Source: Sediminihabitans luteus (GTDB lineage Bacteria > Actinomycetota > Actinomycetes > Actinomycetales > Cellulomonadaceae). From it: a stretch of 64,000 bases of DNA. The notes under the pieces are model-generated. The model made no database searches. It was given only the letters and a program-made list of their open reading frames with translations, and was not told where the DNA came from. Location: assembly GCF_002797595.1 (NCBI RefSeq), contig NZ_PGFE01000001.1, positions 62,001 through 126,000 of the forward strand. The letters are read 5' to 3'. Below, in pieces: positions 23,914 through 31,951 of the stretch. Position numbers and translations under genes: made by a program. The first letter of the stretch is position 1; each line of letters starts with the position of its first letter.

Positions 23914-24063
23914 ATGCACCCTGGAACCACGTACGACATCGCCGTCCTCGAGAGACGGCTCCAGCTCGAGGAGCTCGCCCACCGCCGGGAGGCGCTGCGC
24001 CGCCTCGGCGACCGGGCACCCGCCCGCACGCGCCGCGGGCTCCTGCCGCGACGCGGCGCATGA
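23914..24063 (+). CDS. Small basic protein, 49 aa
   Basis: A short, charged, helix-prone protein starting MHPGTTYDIAVLERRLQLEE and ending in an Arg-rich tail. A GAGAGG site 7 nt before ATG 23914 supports this start over the longer frame from 23812. A strong terminator follows at 24101-24138, so this is an independent single-gene transcript. I do not recognise a family. Confidence 0.55.
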   Translation: MHPGTTYDIAVLERRLQLEELAHRREALRRLGDRAPARTRRGLLPRRGA

Positions 24064-24100
24064 GCGCCGCACCGCCCGCACCGCGGGCACGCACGACCCT

Positions 24101-24138
24101 GGGCCTCGTCCCGGACCTCGCCGTCCGGGACGAGGCCC
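24101..24138 (+). terminator. Strong hairpin terminator after the 49-aa gene
   Basis: A perfect 16-bp stem (GGGCCTCGTCCCGGAC, 24101-24116, with its complement 24123-24138) and a 6-nt loop CTCGCC. It ends transcription before orn. Confidence 0.8.
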
Positions 24139-24215
24139 TTGGTCTGCCCGGCGGACGGCGCGTGGCCGGGACGCGTCCCGGCACCCCGCGCCCCGACACG
24201 CTCTAGGGTGTCCCT

Positions 24216-24866
24216 GTGAGCCCTGTGACGCCGAACGCCAACGACCGCATCGTCTGGATCGACTGCGAGATGACCGGACTCGACCTGGGCGCCGACGCGC
24301 TCGTCGAGATCGCCGCCGTGGTCACCGACTCCGAGCTCACCGTCCTGGGCGACGGGGTCGACGTCGTCGTCCGCCCGCCCGCGGCGGCGCTCGAGCAGAT
24401 GAACGACTTCGTGACCGCCATGCACACCACGTCGGGCCTCATCACCGAGCTCGACGCCGGGACCACCCTCGCCGACGCCGAGGCCCAGGTGCTCGACTAC
24501 GTGCGCACCTGGGTGCCCGAGCCCGGCAAGGCGCCGCTCGCCGGCAACTCGGTCGGCACCGACAAGGCGTTCCTCGACCGCGACATGCCCGGCCTCGTCG
24601 AGCACCTGCACTACCGCATCATCGACGTGTCCTCGATCAAGGAGCTCGCACGACGCTGGTACCCGCGCGTGTACTTCGCGAGCCCCGAGAAGAACGGCGG
24701 CCACCGGGCGCTCGCGGACATCCTCGAGTCGATCGACGAGCTGCGCTACTACCGTGAGGCGCTGCTCGTCGCGCCGCCCGGCCCCGACACTGCGACCGCC
24801 CGCGCGATCGCCGCGCGCGTCAAGGAGACGAGCGTCACGCGGGGCACCGGCGCAAACCCGTCCTGA
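24216..24866 (+). CDS. orn: Oligoribonuclease
   Basis: A 216-residue DEDDh 3'-5' exonuclease that degrades 2-5-nt RNA and pGpG-type dinucleotides. Catalytic residues are visible in [10 protein letters not shown] (Asp, Glu), [13 protein letters not shown] (Asp) and [10 protein letters not shown] (His, Asp). The length is slightly above the usual 180-200 because of a C-terminal tail. The GTG start is supported by TAGGGT at 24204-24209, 6 nt upstream, with no ribosome site. tRNA-His lies 80 bp downstream. Confidence 0.95.
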   Translation: MSPVTPNANDRIVWIDCEMTGLDLGADALVEIAAVVTDSELTVLGDGVDVVVRPPAAALEQMNDFVTAMHTTSGLITELDAGTTLADAEAQVLDYVRTWVPEPGKAPLAGNSVGTDKAFLDRDMPGLVEHLHYRIIDVSSIKELARRWYPRVYFASPEKNGGHRALADILESIDELRYYREALLVAPPGPDTATARAIAARVKETSVTRGTGANPS

Positions 24867-24945
24867 CCCGGGCCGTTCCTCCGGTATGCTTTTCGACGGT
24901 TGATCATCCGTCACGAGCTAGCACGGGCGGCTGGTCTCCACCAAT

Positions 24946-25022
24946 GGTGGGTATAGCTCAGCTGGTAGAGCACCTGGTTGTGGTCCAGGGGGTCGCGGGT
25001 TCAAGTCCCGTTACTCACCCCA
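24946..25022 (+). tRNA. tRNA-His (anticodon GTG), CCA encoded
   Basis: The acceptor arm is GTGGGTA (24947-24953) paired with TACTCAC (25012-25018). The extra G at 24946 pairs with the discriminator C25019, the hallmark of tRNA-His. Anticodon GTG is in TTGTGGT. Unlike tRNA-Arg and tRNA-Lys here, CCA (25020-25022) is encoded. Confidence 0.95.
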
Positions 25023-25026
25023 GCAC

Positions 25027-25058
25027 GAAGGCCGCCTCGCGACTGCGAGGCGGCCTTC
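25027..25058 (+). terminator. Terminator after tRNA-His
   Basis: A perfect 14-bp stem GAAGGCCGCCTCGC / GCGAGGCGGCCTTC around a GACT loop, 5 nt after the tRNA. It lies between convergent units, so it can also serve the minus-strand ATP-grasp gene. Confidence 0.85.
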
Positions 25059-25114
25059 GTCGTTCGTGGCCCGTCGTTCCGGGCCCGGCGTTCCGGGCCC
25101 GGCGGGCGCGCGGG

Positions 25115-26071
25115 TCAGTCGCCGGAGCCCCCCGAGACCCGCGCCGCGATCGCGTCGGCGAAGCGCTCGAGCGCCCCGGGCGCCGACGACAGGTAGAGCG
25201 AGGCCTCGGTGAGCTCGAGCTCGAGCACCGTCGCCGAGCCGTCCGCGCCCCACACGAGGTCGACGCGCGCGTACAGCAGCGGGTCGACGCCCGGCACGGA
25301 CTCGGCGGCGACGGCGAGCGCCCGGCGGGCGACGTCGACCTGCGCGTCGTCGGGCTCGTGCACACGCATGGACTCCTTGCGGTACAGGCCCTGCGTGGGG
25401 CGGTGCGGCCCGGTCAGGCGCGTGCTCGTGCTGACGGCGTGCGAGAGCTCGCCGTCGACGAACACGAGACGGGCCTCGCCCTCGGTGTCGATGCTCATGA
25501 CGTAGGGCTGGACCATGACGTGCCGGCCCTGCGCGAGCAGCTTCTTGGCGTGCAGGATCGCGAGGCCGCGCGACTCGGCGTCGATCGCCTCGTAGCGGCC
25601 CGTGTCCTTGGCTCCCGCGCTCACGACGGGCTTGATGACGAAGTGCCCGTGCGCGGGCATGCGCGTGTGGATCGCGCGCGAGCTGAGGTTGCGCTCGGGG
25701 TCGAGCCACACGGTCGGGATCACGGGGATCCCGGCGGTCTCGAGGTCGCGCAGGTAGAACTTGTGCGTGTTCCAGCGCAGCACGGCCTCGGGGTTGAGGA
25801 TGTTCGGCACGCTCGCGGCCCAGGACACGAACTCGTCGCGGCGGGCCGAGTAGTCGTAGGTCGAGCGCACCACGACGGCGTCGAAGGACTCCCAGTCGAC
25901 CCCCGGGTCGTCCCACACGGCGGGCACGGCCTCGACGCCACGCTGGTCGAGGGCTCCGACGAGCGGTGCGTCGTCCGGGTCGAGGCGCGGGAGCACCGAG
26001 CAGGTCGCGAGGGCGACGCGGGGGCGCGCGACGCTCTGGTCCGGGGCGGGGTCAGTCGTGGAGTTCGTCAC
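25115..26071 (-). CDS. ATP-grasp domain protein (RimK/glutathione-synthase-like)
   Basis: A 318-residue cytoplasmic protein. The N-terminal 100 residues form a pre-ATP-grasp domain (RVALATCSVLP, VVVRSTYDY). The ATP-grasp fold follows with FVIKPVVSAGAKDTGRY (nucleotide-binding Lys), MVQPYV and a C-terminal metal site region YARVDLVWGADGSATVLELELTEASLYL. Such enzymes join a carboxylate to an amine with ATP. The substrate is not predictable, and there is no partner gene nearby. The GTG start has TAGGCT (26078-26083, minus strand) 6 nt upstream. Confidence 0.82.
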   Translation of the reverse strand: MTNSTTDPAPDQSVARPRVALATCSVLPRLDPDDAPLVGALDQRGVEAVPAVWDDPGVDWESFDAVVVRSTYDYSARRDEFVSWAASVPNILNPEAVLRWNTHKFYLRDLETAGIPVIPTVWLDPERNLSSRAIHTRMPAHGHFVIKPVVSAGAKDTGRYEAIDAESRGLAILHAKKLLAQGRHVMVQPYVMSIDTEGEARLVFVDGELSHAVSTSTRLTGPHRPTQGLYRKESMRVHEPDDAQVDVARRALAVAAESVPGVDPLLYARVDLVWGADGSATVLELELTEASLYLSSAPGALERFADAIAARVSGGSGD

Positions 26072-26219
26072 GCGCCGAGCCTAGTCGGTCGCGCCGGAGG
26101 CGTCCGCCCGGCGGTCCCGGGCGGCCGGCGGTCGAGGGGTGGTCAACGCTCCCGGGCGGCCGGCGCCCGCGGGGCGGTCGACGCTCGCGGGGGCGGACGA
26201 CGCCGGGCGTGGACCCGCG

Positions 26220-27260
26220 TCAGGCGTCGGCGGTCTGCGCGGCGTCCGCCGTCCGACGCAGGGCCGCCAGGATCCCCTCGGCCGTGAGCGAGCCGACGAC
26301 GGTCCCGGCGTCGTCGACCACGGGCACGCGGCCCGTGGCGCGCGACGAGAGCGCCGCGATGGCCTCGAACGCCGTGGTAAGCGTCGACCCGAGGGTCACG
26401 GGCTCGGGCGCGGGCTCGACGACGCGGTCGGCCGGTTCGAGGTCCTCGCGCTGCACGGTCGCGAGCGAGAGCATCCGCACGGGCGCGCCCTCGCCGATGA
26501 ACTCCCGCACGGGGTCGCTCGCGGGGTGCGCGAGCACCGTGAGGGGCTCGGCGAGCTGCTCGAGGTGCCCGCCCACGCTGAAGACCGCGACACGGTCGCC
26601 GAGCTGCACGGCCTCCTCGATGTCGTGCGTGACGAACATGACGGTCGTGCCGACCTCCTGCTGGATGCGCCGGAACTCGGCCTGCAGGCGCCGTCGACCC
26701 GCGGGGTCGACCGCCCCGAACGGCTCGTCCATGAGCAGCACGGGCGGGTCGGTCGCGAGCGCGCGCGCGACGCCGACGCGCTGGCGCTCGCCGCCCGAGA
26801 GCTCGTGCGGGTAGCGGCGCGCGTACGTGTCGGGGTCGAGACCGACCAGGGCGAGCAGCTCGGCGGTGCGAGCCGCGGTCCGTTTCTTGTCCCAGCCCAG
26901 CAGGCGCGGGACCGTGCCGACGTTCTGCCCGACGGTCCGGTGCGGGAACAGCCCGACGTTCTGGATCACGTACCCGATGCGTCGGCGCAGCGCGACGGGG
27001 TCGGCGTGCGTCACGTCGGTGCCCTCGAGCAGGATTCGCCCGCCGGTCGGCTCGACGAGCCGGTTCGCCATGCGCAGCGTGGTCGACTTGCCGCAGCCCG
27101 ACGGACCGACGAGCGCGAGCAGCTCGTGCTCGCGCACGTCGAGCGAGAGCTCGTGGACGGCGACCGTGCCGTCCGGGTAGACCTTGCGGACGGCGTCGAA
27201 CTCGATGACGGGCGTACCGACGGGCGAGCTGGCGGGCGGGCTGACGGTCTCGGCAGGCAT
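26220..27260 (-). CDS. opuCA: Glycine-betaine/proline-type ABC ATPase with CBS domain
   Basis: A 346-residue OpuCA/ProV-type ATPase: Walker A GPSGCGKST, Q-loop VIQNVGLFPHRTV, signature LSGGERQRVG, Walker B VLLMDEPFGAVDP and His switch VTHD. The C-terminal 90 residues contain a CBS-like segment (ATGRVPVVDDAGTVVGSLT), which in this family responds to ionic strength or nucleotides. It is transcribed away from the two permease genes, separated by 78 bp. TAGCGT (27268-27273, minus strand) ends 7 nt before the ATG. Confidence 0.92.
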   Translation of the reverse strand: MPAETVSPPASSPVGTPVIEFDAVRKVYPDGTVAVHELSLDVREHELLALVGPSGCGKSTTLRMANRLVEPTGGRILLEGTDVTHADPVALRRRIGYVIQNVGLFPHRTVGQNVGTVPRLLGWDKKRTAARTAELLALVGLDPDTYARRYPHELSGGERQRVGVARALATDPPVLLMDEPFGAVDPAGRRRLQAEFRRIQQEVGTTVMFVTHDIEEAVQLGDRVAVFSVGGHLEQLAEPLTVLAHPASDPVREFIGEGAPVRMLSLATVQREDLEPADRVVEPAPEPVTLGSTLTTAFEAIAALSSRATGRVPVVDDAGTVVGSLTAEGILAALRRTADAAQTADA

Positions 27261-27338
27261 GGCCCGCACGCTACCCGCGCACGCGGCCGCAGGCCCGTGG
27301 GACTGCGTGGTGCGCGCGCGGCGGGTACGTTCGAGCGC

Positions 27339-27998
27339 ATGTCGTCCAACCCCTGGTTCTCGTGGGACTACGTGCAGACCAACTGGGACGACATCTCGGC
27401 CCGGCTCGTCGAGCACACGACGCTCACGATCGAAGCCGTCGTCATCGGGTTCGTCATCGCGCTGCCGCTCGCGGCGCTCGCCGCGAACGTGCGCTGGCTC
27501 TCGGGCGCGATCATCGGCACCGCGTCGGTGCTCTACACGATCCCGTCGCTCGCGCTGTTCGCGATCCTCGCGCCGATCCTCGGGATCGGGCGCACGCCCG
27601 TGCTGGTCGGGGTCGTGGTGTACGCGTTGCTCGTCATGATCCGCAACACCGTCGCGGGGCTCGCGGGCGTCGACCCGGACGTGGTCGACGCCGCGCGCGG
27701 TCTCGGCTACGGGCGCGCGCGGTTGTTCTGGACCGTCGAGATGCCCAACGCCCTGCCCGGTGTGATCACGGGCCTGCGCCTGGCGACCGTGTCGACGGTC
27801 GCGCTCGTGACGGTGGGCGTGGTGGTCGGGTACGGCGGGCTCGGCCAGCTCATGTTCCGCGGGTTCCAGACGTTCTACCGGGCCGAGATCGTGACGGCGA
27901 CCCTGCTGTGCGTGCTGCTCGCGCTCGTGCTCGACCTGCTGCTGTGGGCGCTGGGTCGGGCGATGCAACCGTGGCTGCGGACGAGGAGCGTGGCATGA
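27339..27998 (+). CDS. opuCB: Osmolyte ABC permease 1
   Basis: A 219-residue inner-membrane permease with six hydrophobic helices and the coupling segment GVDPDVVDAARGLGYGRARLFWTVEMPNALPG. It belongs to the OpuCB/OpuCD (ProW-type) family. TACGTT at 27326-27331 is 7 nt before the ATG, so it begins a leaderless message divergent from the ATPase gene. It overlaps the next permease by 4 nt. Confidence 0.9.
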   Translation: MSSNPWFSWDYVQTNWDDISARLVEHTTLTIEAVVIGFVIALPLAALAANVRWLSGAIIGTASVLYTIPSLALFAILAPILGIGRTPVLVGVVVYALLVMIRNTVAGLAGVDPDVVDAARGLGYGRARLFWTVEMPNALPGVITGLRLATVSTVALVTVGVVVGYGGLGQLMFRGFQTFYRAEIVTATLLCVLLALVLDLLLWALGRAMQPWLRTRSVA

Positions 27999-28738
27999 GC
28001 ACGATCGACGACGCACTGGTCTGGCTCAACGACCCGTACAACTGGACCGGCCCGGGCGGCGTGCTCGAGCTCGGCGCCGAGCACCTGCGCATGACGGCCG
28101 CCGCGGTGGGCATCGCGGCGGTGCTCGCGCTGCCGCTGGGCGTCTGGCTCGGGCACACGGGCCGCGGCGCGGGCGTGACGATCCTCGTGGCGAACTCGAC
28201 CCGGGCCGTGCCGACGTTCGGGATCATCCTGATCCTCGCCACGACCGGGCTCTTCGGCAACGGTGCGGCGATCATCGCGGCCGCGGTGTTCGCGTTCCCG
28301 GTGATCCTGGCGAACACGTTCACGGGCGTGCACGGCGTGGACCGCGACGTGCGCGACGCCGCGCGCGGCATGGGCATGTCCGGGCTCAGGATCGTGGGCC
28401 TCGTCGAGCTGCCGCTCGCGGTACCCCTCATCGCCGCGGGCCTGCGCACCACGATCGTCCAGGTCGTCGCGACGATCCCCCTGGCCGCGGTCGCGGGCGG
28501 CGGCGGCCTCGGGCAGATCATCAACTTCGGCATCGGCAACCAGCGGTACGGGCAGGTGCTCGCGGGCGGCCTGATCATCGCGGCGCTCGCGCTCGTGATC
28601 GACCTGCTGCTGGGCCTGGTCCAGCGCGCGGTCACGCCGTCGTACCTCGACGCCCCGCGCGGGGGTCGGCGCCGACGTCGGACGCCGCAGCCGGGCCCGG
28701 CTCGCCCCGTGCCCGCCGGCGAACCCGGACGTCCGTGA
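27995..28738 (+). CDS. opuCD: Osmolyte ABC permease 2
   Basis: A 247-residue permease paralogous to the preceding one, with the coupling loop GVDRDVRDAARGMGMSGLRIVGLVELPLAVPL and about six helices. The final 30 residues are a basic, Pro-rich cytoplasmic tail not shared with its partner. Together the two form the transmembrane channel of the system. Confidence 0.9.
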   Translation: MSTIDDALVWLNDPYNWTGPGGVLELGAEHLRMTAAAVGIAAVLALPLGVWLGHTGRGAGVTILVANSTRAVPTFGIILILATTGLFGNGAAIIAAAVFAFPVILANTFTGVHGVDRDVRDAARGMGMSGLRIVGLVELPLAVPLIAAGLRTTIVQVVATIPLAAVAGGGGLGQIINFGIGNQRYGQVLAGGLIIAALALVIDLLLGLVQRAVTPSYLDAPRGGRRRRRTPQPGPARPVPAGEPGRP

Positions 28739-28764
28739 CGTTCCGCACATGACGATCCGGTGAC

Positions 28765-28801
28765 GGCGCCCCTCCCCCGGTTGCCGGGACGCGGGGGCGG
28801 C
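28765..28801 (+). terminator. Hairpin between permease and binding-protein genes (possible attenuator)
   Basis: CCCGG/CCGGG around TTG with outer C-rich/G-rich arms forms a moderately stable imperfect hairpin. It may adjust expression between the permease genes and the binding protein; promoter elements cannot be fixed here. The rest of 28739-28887 shows nothing clear. Confidence 0.3.
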
Positions 28802-28887
28802 GGTCGAATGGCTCACGTGCGTCCGCCCCGCGGACGAGTTCTCGAGGTCGCCCCCGCGACCGCCCCGTCGAGCACCAAGGTGAAGCC

Positions 28888-29913
28888 ATGAAGACCACAC
28901 GCACGTCCCGCTCGGCCGCCGTCCTCGCGACCGCGGCCGTCCTCGCCCTCCTGACCGCGTGCGGCGACTCCGGCTCGTCCGGCACGGGCGGGGGTGCCAC
29001 CGCGTCGTCCGACGGCGGCGAGGCCGCCGCGACCTGCGAGGCCGTCCCGGGCGACGAGCTCGTGGTGCTCGAGGACGACAAGAACCTGCAGACCGTCGAC
29101 AACATCATCCCCGCGGTCAACGCCGCCGCGATCGAGGGCGACGACGCGATCCTGCCGCTGCTCAGCAGCGTCTCGGAGGCGCTCGACACCGACAAGCTCA
29201 TCGCGCTCAACAAGGCCGTCGACGTCGAGCGCGAGAGCTCCAAGGACGTCGCCGCGCAGTTCGTCGCCGACGAGGGCCTCGCGTCCAAGGACCAGCCGGG
29301 CGACGGCACGGCCGTCGTCGTCGGGGCGGGCAACTTCTCGGAGAGCAGCACGCTCGCCGAGATCTACGCCGCGGTGCTGACCAGCGCCGGGTACGACGCG
29401 AGCACGCAGACCATCGGCAACCGCGAGACGTACCTCCCGGCGCTCGAGGACGGCACGCTGACCGTCGTCCCCGAGTACGTGGGCACGCTCACCGAGTTCA
29501 TCAACAAGGCCGAGAACGGTGCGGACGCCGAGACTCTCGCGAGCAGCGACCTCGACGCGACCGTCGACGCACTGACCACGATCGGCGAGACCGTCGGCCT
29601 CACGTTCGGTACCGCGTCGCCCGCGCAGGACCAGAACGCGTTCGCGGTCACGAAGGGCTTCGCCGAGGCGAACGACCTGACGACGCTCTCCGACCTCGCC
29701 GAGGCGTGCGGTGGCGTGATCCTCGGCGCCGGCCCCGAGTGCACCGAGCGGCCCTTCTGCCAGCCGGGCCTCGAGGAGACCTACGGGATCGACGTCGCGT
29801 CGTTCGAGGCGCTCGACGCGGGCGGCCCGCTCACCAAGACCGCGCTGCAGCAGGGCAAGATCACCCTCGGCCTCGTCTTCTCCTCGGACGGCCAGCTCAG
29901 CACCGACGCCTGA
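28888..29913 (+). CDS. opuCC: Glycine-betaine-type binding lipoprotein, apparently circularly permuted
   Basis: A 341-residue secreted lipoprotein (lipobox LLTAC, Cys 25). The segment order is unusual. Residues about 56-132 (DELVVLEDDKNLQTVDNIIP ... VAAQFVADEG) correspond to the C-terminal part of ordinary OpuCC/OsmF proteins. Residues about 141-341 (VVVGAGNFSESSTLAEIY ... GLVFSSDGQLSTDA) correspond to their N-terminal lobe and hinge, stopping just where LVVLEDDK would normally continue. All structural parts seem present, so a functional permuted protein is more likely than a broken one. Context says it serves OpuCA-CB-CD for osmolyte uptake. Confidence 0.85.
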   Translation: MKTTRTSRSAAVLATAAVLALLTACGDSGSSGTGGGATASSDGGEAAATCEAVPGDELVVLEDDKNLQTVDNIIPAVNAAAIEGDDAILPLLSSVSEALDTDKLIALNKAVDVERESSKDVAAQFVADEGLASKDQPGDGTAVVVGAGNFSESSTLAEIYAAVLTSAGYDASTQTIGNRETYLPALEDGTLTVVPEYVGTLTEFINKAENGADAETLASSDLDATVDALTTIGETVGLTFGTASPAQDQNAFAVTKGFAEANDLTTLSDLAEACGGVILGAGPECTERPFCQPGLEETYGIDVASFEALDAGGPLTKTALQQGKITLGLVFSSDGQLSTDA

Positions 29914-29964
29914 CGCTCCGCCGTCGGCGCGCGATCCGCGGCGGCGGCCCGCCGCGCCGACACC

Positions 29965-30004
29965 ACGACGCCCTCGCCCCGGTTCTCCGGGGCGAGGGCG
30001 TCGT
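29965..30004. terminator. Bidirectional terminator between opuCC and the disulfide reductase gene
   Basis: A perfect 18-bp stem (ACGACGCCCTCGCCCCGG and complement) with a TTCT loop, placed between convergent genes. Confidence 0.85.
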
Positions 30005-30008
30005 CGTC

Positions 30009-30112
30009 GGTGCTCGTCGTCGGTGCTCGTCGTCGGTGCTCGTCGTCGGTGCTCGTCGTCGGTGCTCGTCGTCGGTGCTCGTCGTCGGTGCTCGTCGTCG
30101 GTGCTCGCCGTC
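30009..30112. repeat. 13-bp tandem repeat array, 8 copies
   Basis: Eight head-to-tail copies of GGTGCTCGTCGTC, seven identical and the last with one change, directly after the terminator. The 13-bp unit does not preserve a reading frame and the array lies outside genes. Confidence 0.95.
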
Positions 30113-30132
30113 CGGGCCGGGCGGCCGCGACG

Positions 30133-31818
30133 TCAGAGGCCGTAGCCCTCGAGCAGCCGCAGCCAGGCCTCGCTCACGGTCGGGTAGGCGGGCACCGCGT
30201 GCCACAGGCGCTCGAGCGGGACCTCGCCGACGACGGCGACCGTGGCCGCGTGCAGCATCTCGGCGACCTCGGGGCCGGCGAACGTCGCGCCGACGATCAC
30301 GTGCCGCGCCTCGTCGACGACGATCCGCGCGGTGCCGCCGTACGACGGGCCCATGAGGTACCCGCCGGCGACGCCCGCGAGGTCGACGTCGACGACGCGC
30401 ACGTCGAGGCCCTCCTCGCGTGCCTGCGCCGCGGTCAGCCCGACTGCGGCCACCTGGTGCCGCGTGAACACGACCTGGGTCTTCGCGGGACCGTCGGCGG
30501 TCGACGCGTAGCGGGTCCACGGCTCGGGGTCCGTGCCGGCGGCGGGTACCGACCCGCCCCAGGCCGCGACGCCCTCGCGCTCGTCGGTGCCGAACCGGGC
30601 GGCGATCGCGTCGCCGCACACGCGCGCCTGGTACTTGCCCTGGTGCGTCGTGGCGATCGAGCCGAGCACGTCGCCCGAGGCGTAGAGCCAGTCGCCGTCG
30701 ACGCCGCGCACGAGCCCGGTCGCGTCGACCCCGAGGCCGCGTGGCAGGTCCTCGAGGGCGTCGGCCGGGAGCCCTGCGGCCTCGAGCCCGAGGTCGGTCG
30801 TGCGCGGCACGCGGCCCGTTGCGACAAGGATCTCGTCGGCCTCGACGACCGCGCCACCGTCGGGCCCGTCGTACGCGACCCGCACGCGTCCGTCCGTGCG
30901 ATCGACCCTGCTCGGGCTCGCCCCGAGCACGACGTCGACCCCCGCGCCACGCAGCGACTCGGCGACCTGCTCGCCCGCGAACGACTCCATCGCACCGAGC
31001 AGCCCGCTGCGGGCGAGCAGCGTGACGTGCGACCCGAGCGCGGCGAACGCGTCGGCCATCTCGACCGCCACGACCCCGCCGCCCACGACCACGAGCGACG
31101 CGGGCACGGTCTCGACGCTCGTCGCCTCGCGGCTCCCCCACGGTGCCGCCCTGAGCAGCCCGGGGACGTCCGGCAGGCGCGGGACGCTGCCCGTGGCGAC
31201 GACGACCGCGCGCCGGGCGACCAGGGTGCGCGGCGCGCCGTCCGCGGATGACTCGTTCGAGGGTGATCCGTTCGAGGGTGATCCGTTCGAGGGTGATCCG
31301 TTCGAGGCTGAGTCGCCGGAGGCTGACGACGCGTCGTCCTCGACGCGCGAGACGGCGGTCGCCTCGACCTCGACGGTGCGGGGCGCGACGATCCGGCCGA
31401 AGCCCCGCACGAGCGTGATCCCGGTGCTCTCGATCCAGTCCGCCTGGCCCGAGTCGTCCCAGTCGTGCACGACCTCGTCGCGGTGCGCGAGCACCGCGGC
31501 CCCGTCGATGCTCGGGGCGCTCACGCCGGGCACGTCGCGCGCCGCGGCCGCCACGGCGCCGGGCCGCAGGAGCGCCTTGGACGGCATGCACGCCCAGTAC
31601 GAGCACTCGCCGCCCGCGAGCTCGGCCTCGACGATCGCGACGCTCAGGCCGGTGCGGCTCGCCCGGTCGGCGACGTTCTCCCCGACGGGGCCCGCGCCCA
31701 GCACGACGACGTCGTACGTCTCCTGCCGGGAGTGCTCATGGCCTCTGCGGTCCTCGCCCGGCACGCCGTCGCGGGTCTGGTCCTTGTCGGTGCTGTTCGT
31801 GGTGTTCACGTTCGCCAT
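30133..31818 (-). CDS. FAD/NAD(P)-dependent disulfide-reductase-like oxidoreductase
   Basis: A 561-residue protein. The FAD-binding GAGPVGENVA is near the N-terminus, the redox motif GGECSYWACMPSK has both cysteines spaced as in lipoamide dehydrogenase, NAD-binding VVVGGGVVAVEMADAF lies in the middle, and the second FAD motif is in LYASGDVLG. The C-terminal interface has VPAYPTVSE where classic members have HAHPTLSE, so the catalytic His is Tyr. A repeat-derived SNGSP insert lies near 175-200. The physiological electron acceptor is unknown. The ATG at 31818 is chosen; a GTG at 31845 is in frame. Confidence 0.82.
   Translation of the reverse strand: MANVNTTNSTDKDQTRDGVPGEDRRGHEHSRQETYDVVVLGAGPVGENVADRASRTGLSVAIVEAELAGGECSYWACMPSKALLRPGAVAAAARDVPGVSAPSIDGAAVLAHRDEVVHDWDDSGQADWIESTGITLVRGFGRIVAPRTVEVEATAVSRVEDDASSASGDSASNGSPSNGSPSNGSPSNESSADGAPRTLVARRAVVVATGSVPRLPDVPGLLRAAPWGSREATSVETVPASLVVVGGGVVAVEMADAFAALGSHVTLLARSGLLGAMESFAGEQVAESLRGAGVDVVLGASPSRVDRTDGRVRVAYDGPDGGAVVEADEILVATGRVPRTTDLGLEAAGLPADALEDLPRGLGVDATGLVRGVDGDWLYASGDVLGSIATTHQGKYQARVCGDAIAARFGTDEREGVAAWGGSVPAAGTDPEPWTRYASTADGPAKTQVVFTRHQVAAVGLTAAQAREEGLDVRVVDVDLAGVAGGYLMGPSYGGTARIVVDEARHVIVGATFAGPEVAEMLHAATVAVVGEVPLERLWHAVPAYPTVSEAWLRLLEGYGL
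31261..31320 (-). repeat. 15-bp tandem repeat inside the oxidoreductase gene
   Basis: Four identical GGGTGATCCGTTCGA units with one degenerate unit on each side. They encode the repeated Ser-Asn-Gly-Ser-Pro insert in a surface loop. Confidence 0.95.
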
Positions 31819-31879
31819 CGTCGCCCGGGTGCGGGGTGGACGCACCCGGGCGACGACCCGGCACCGACCGGCACCGACC

Positions 31880-31949
31880 GGTCGGTGTCGGCCGGTCAGC
31901 GTCGGCCGGTCAGAGTCAGCCGGTCAGTGTCAGCCGGTCATTGTCGACC
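31880..31949. repeat. 14-bp tandem repeat array between actP and the oxidoreductase gene
   Basis: Five units of the form GGTCAGNGTCRGCC end 2 bp before the stop triplet of actP. Immediately before them CACCGACC/GGTCGGTG (31872-31887) is a perfect palindrome. The array could fold after transcription of actP; no promoter element is evident in it. Confidence 0.85.
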
Positions 31950-31951
31950 GG

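Noticed and set aside
24060-24206. 48-codon frame overlapping the 49-aa gene by 4 nt
   Set aside because: A perfect 16-bp terminator stem lies inside it, and the peptide has no protein-like features.
28739-28887. c-di-AMP (ydaO-type) riboswitch before the osmolyte-binding protein gene
   Set aside because: Expected from the context, but the conserved core sequences could not be found; only an imperfect GC hairpin is visible.
30009-30112. CRISPR array
   Set aside because: Units of 13 bp follow each other directly without spacers, and no cas gene is nearby.
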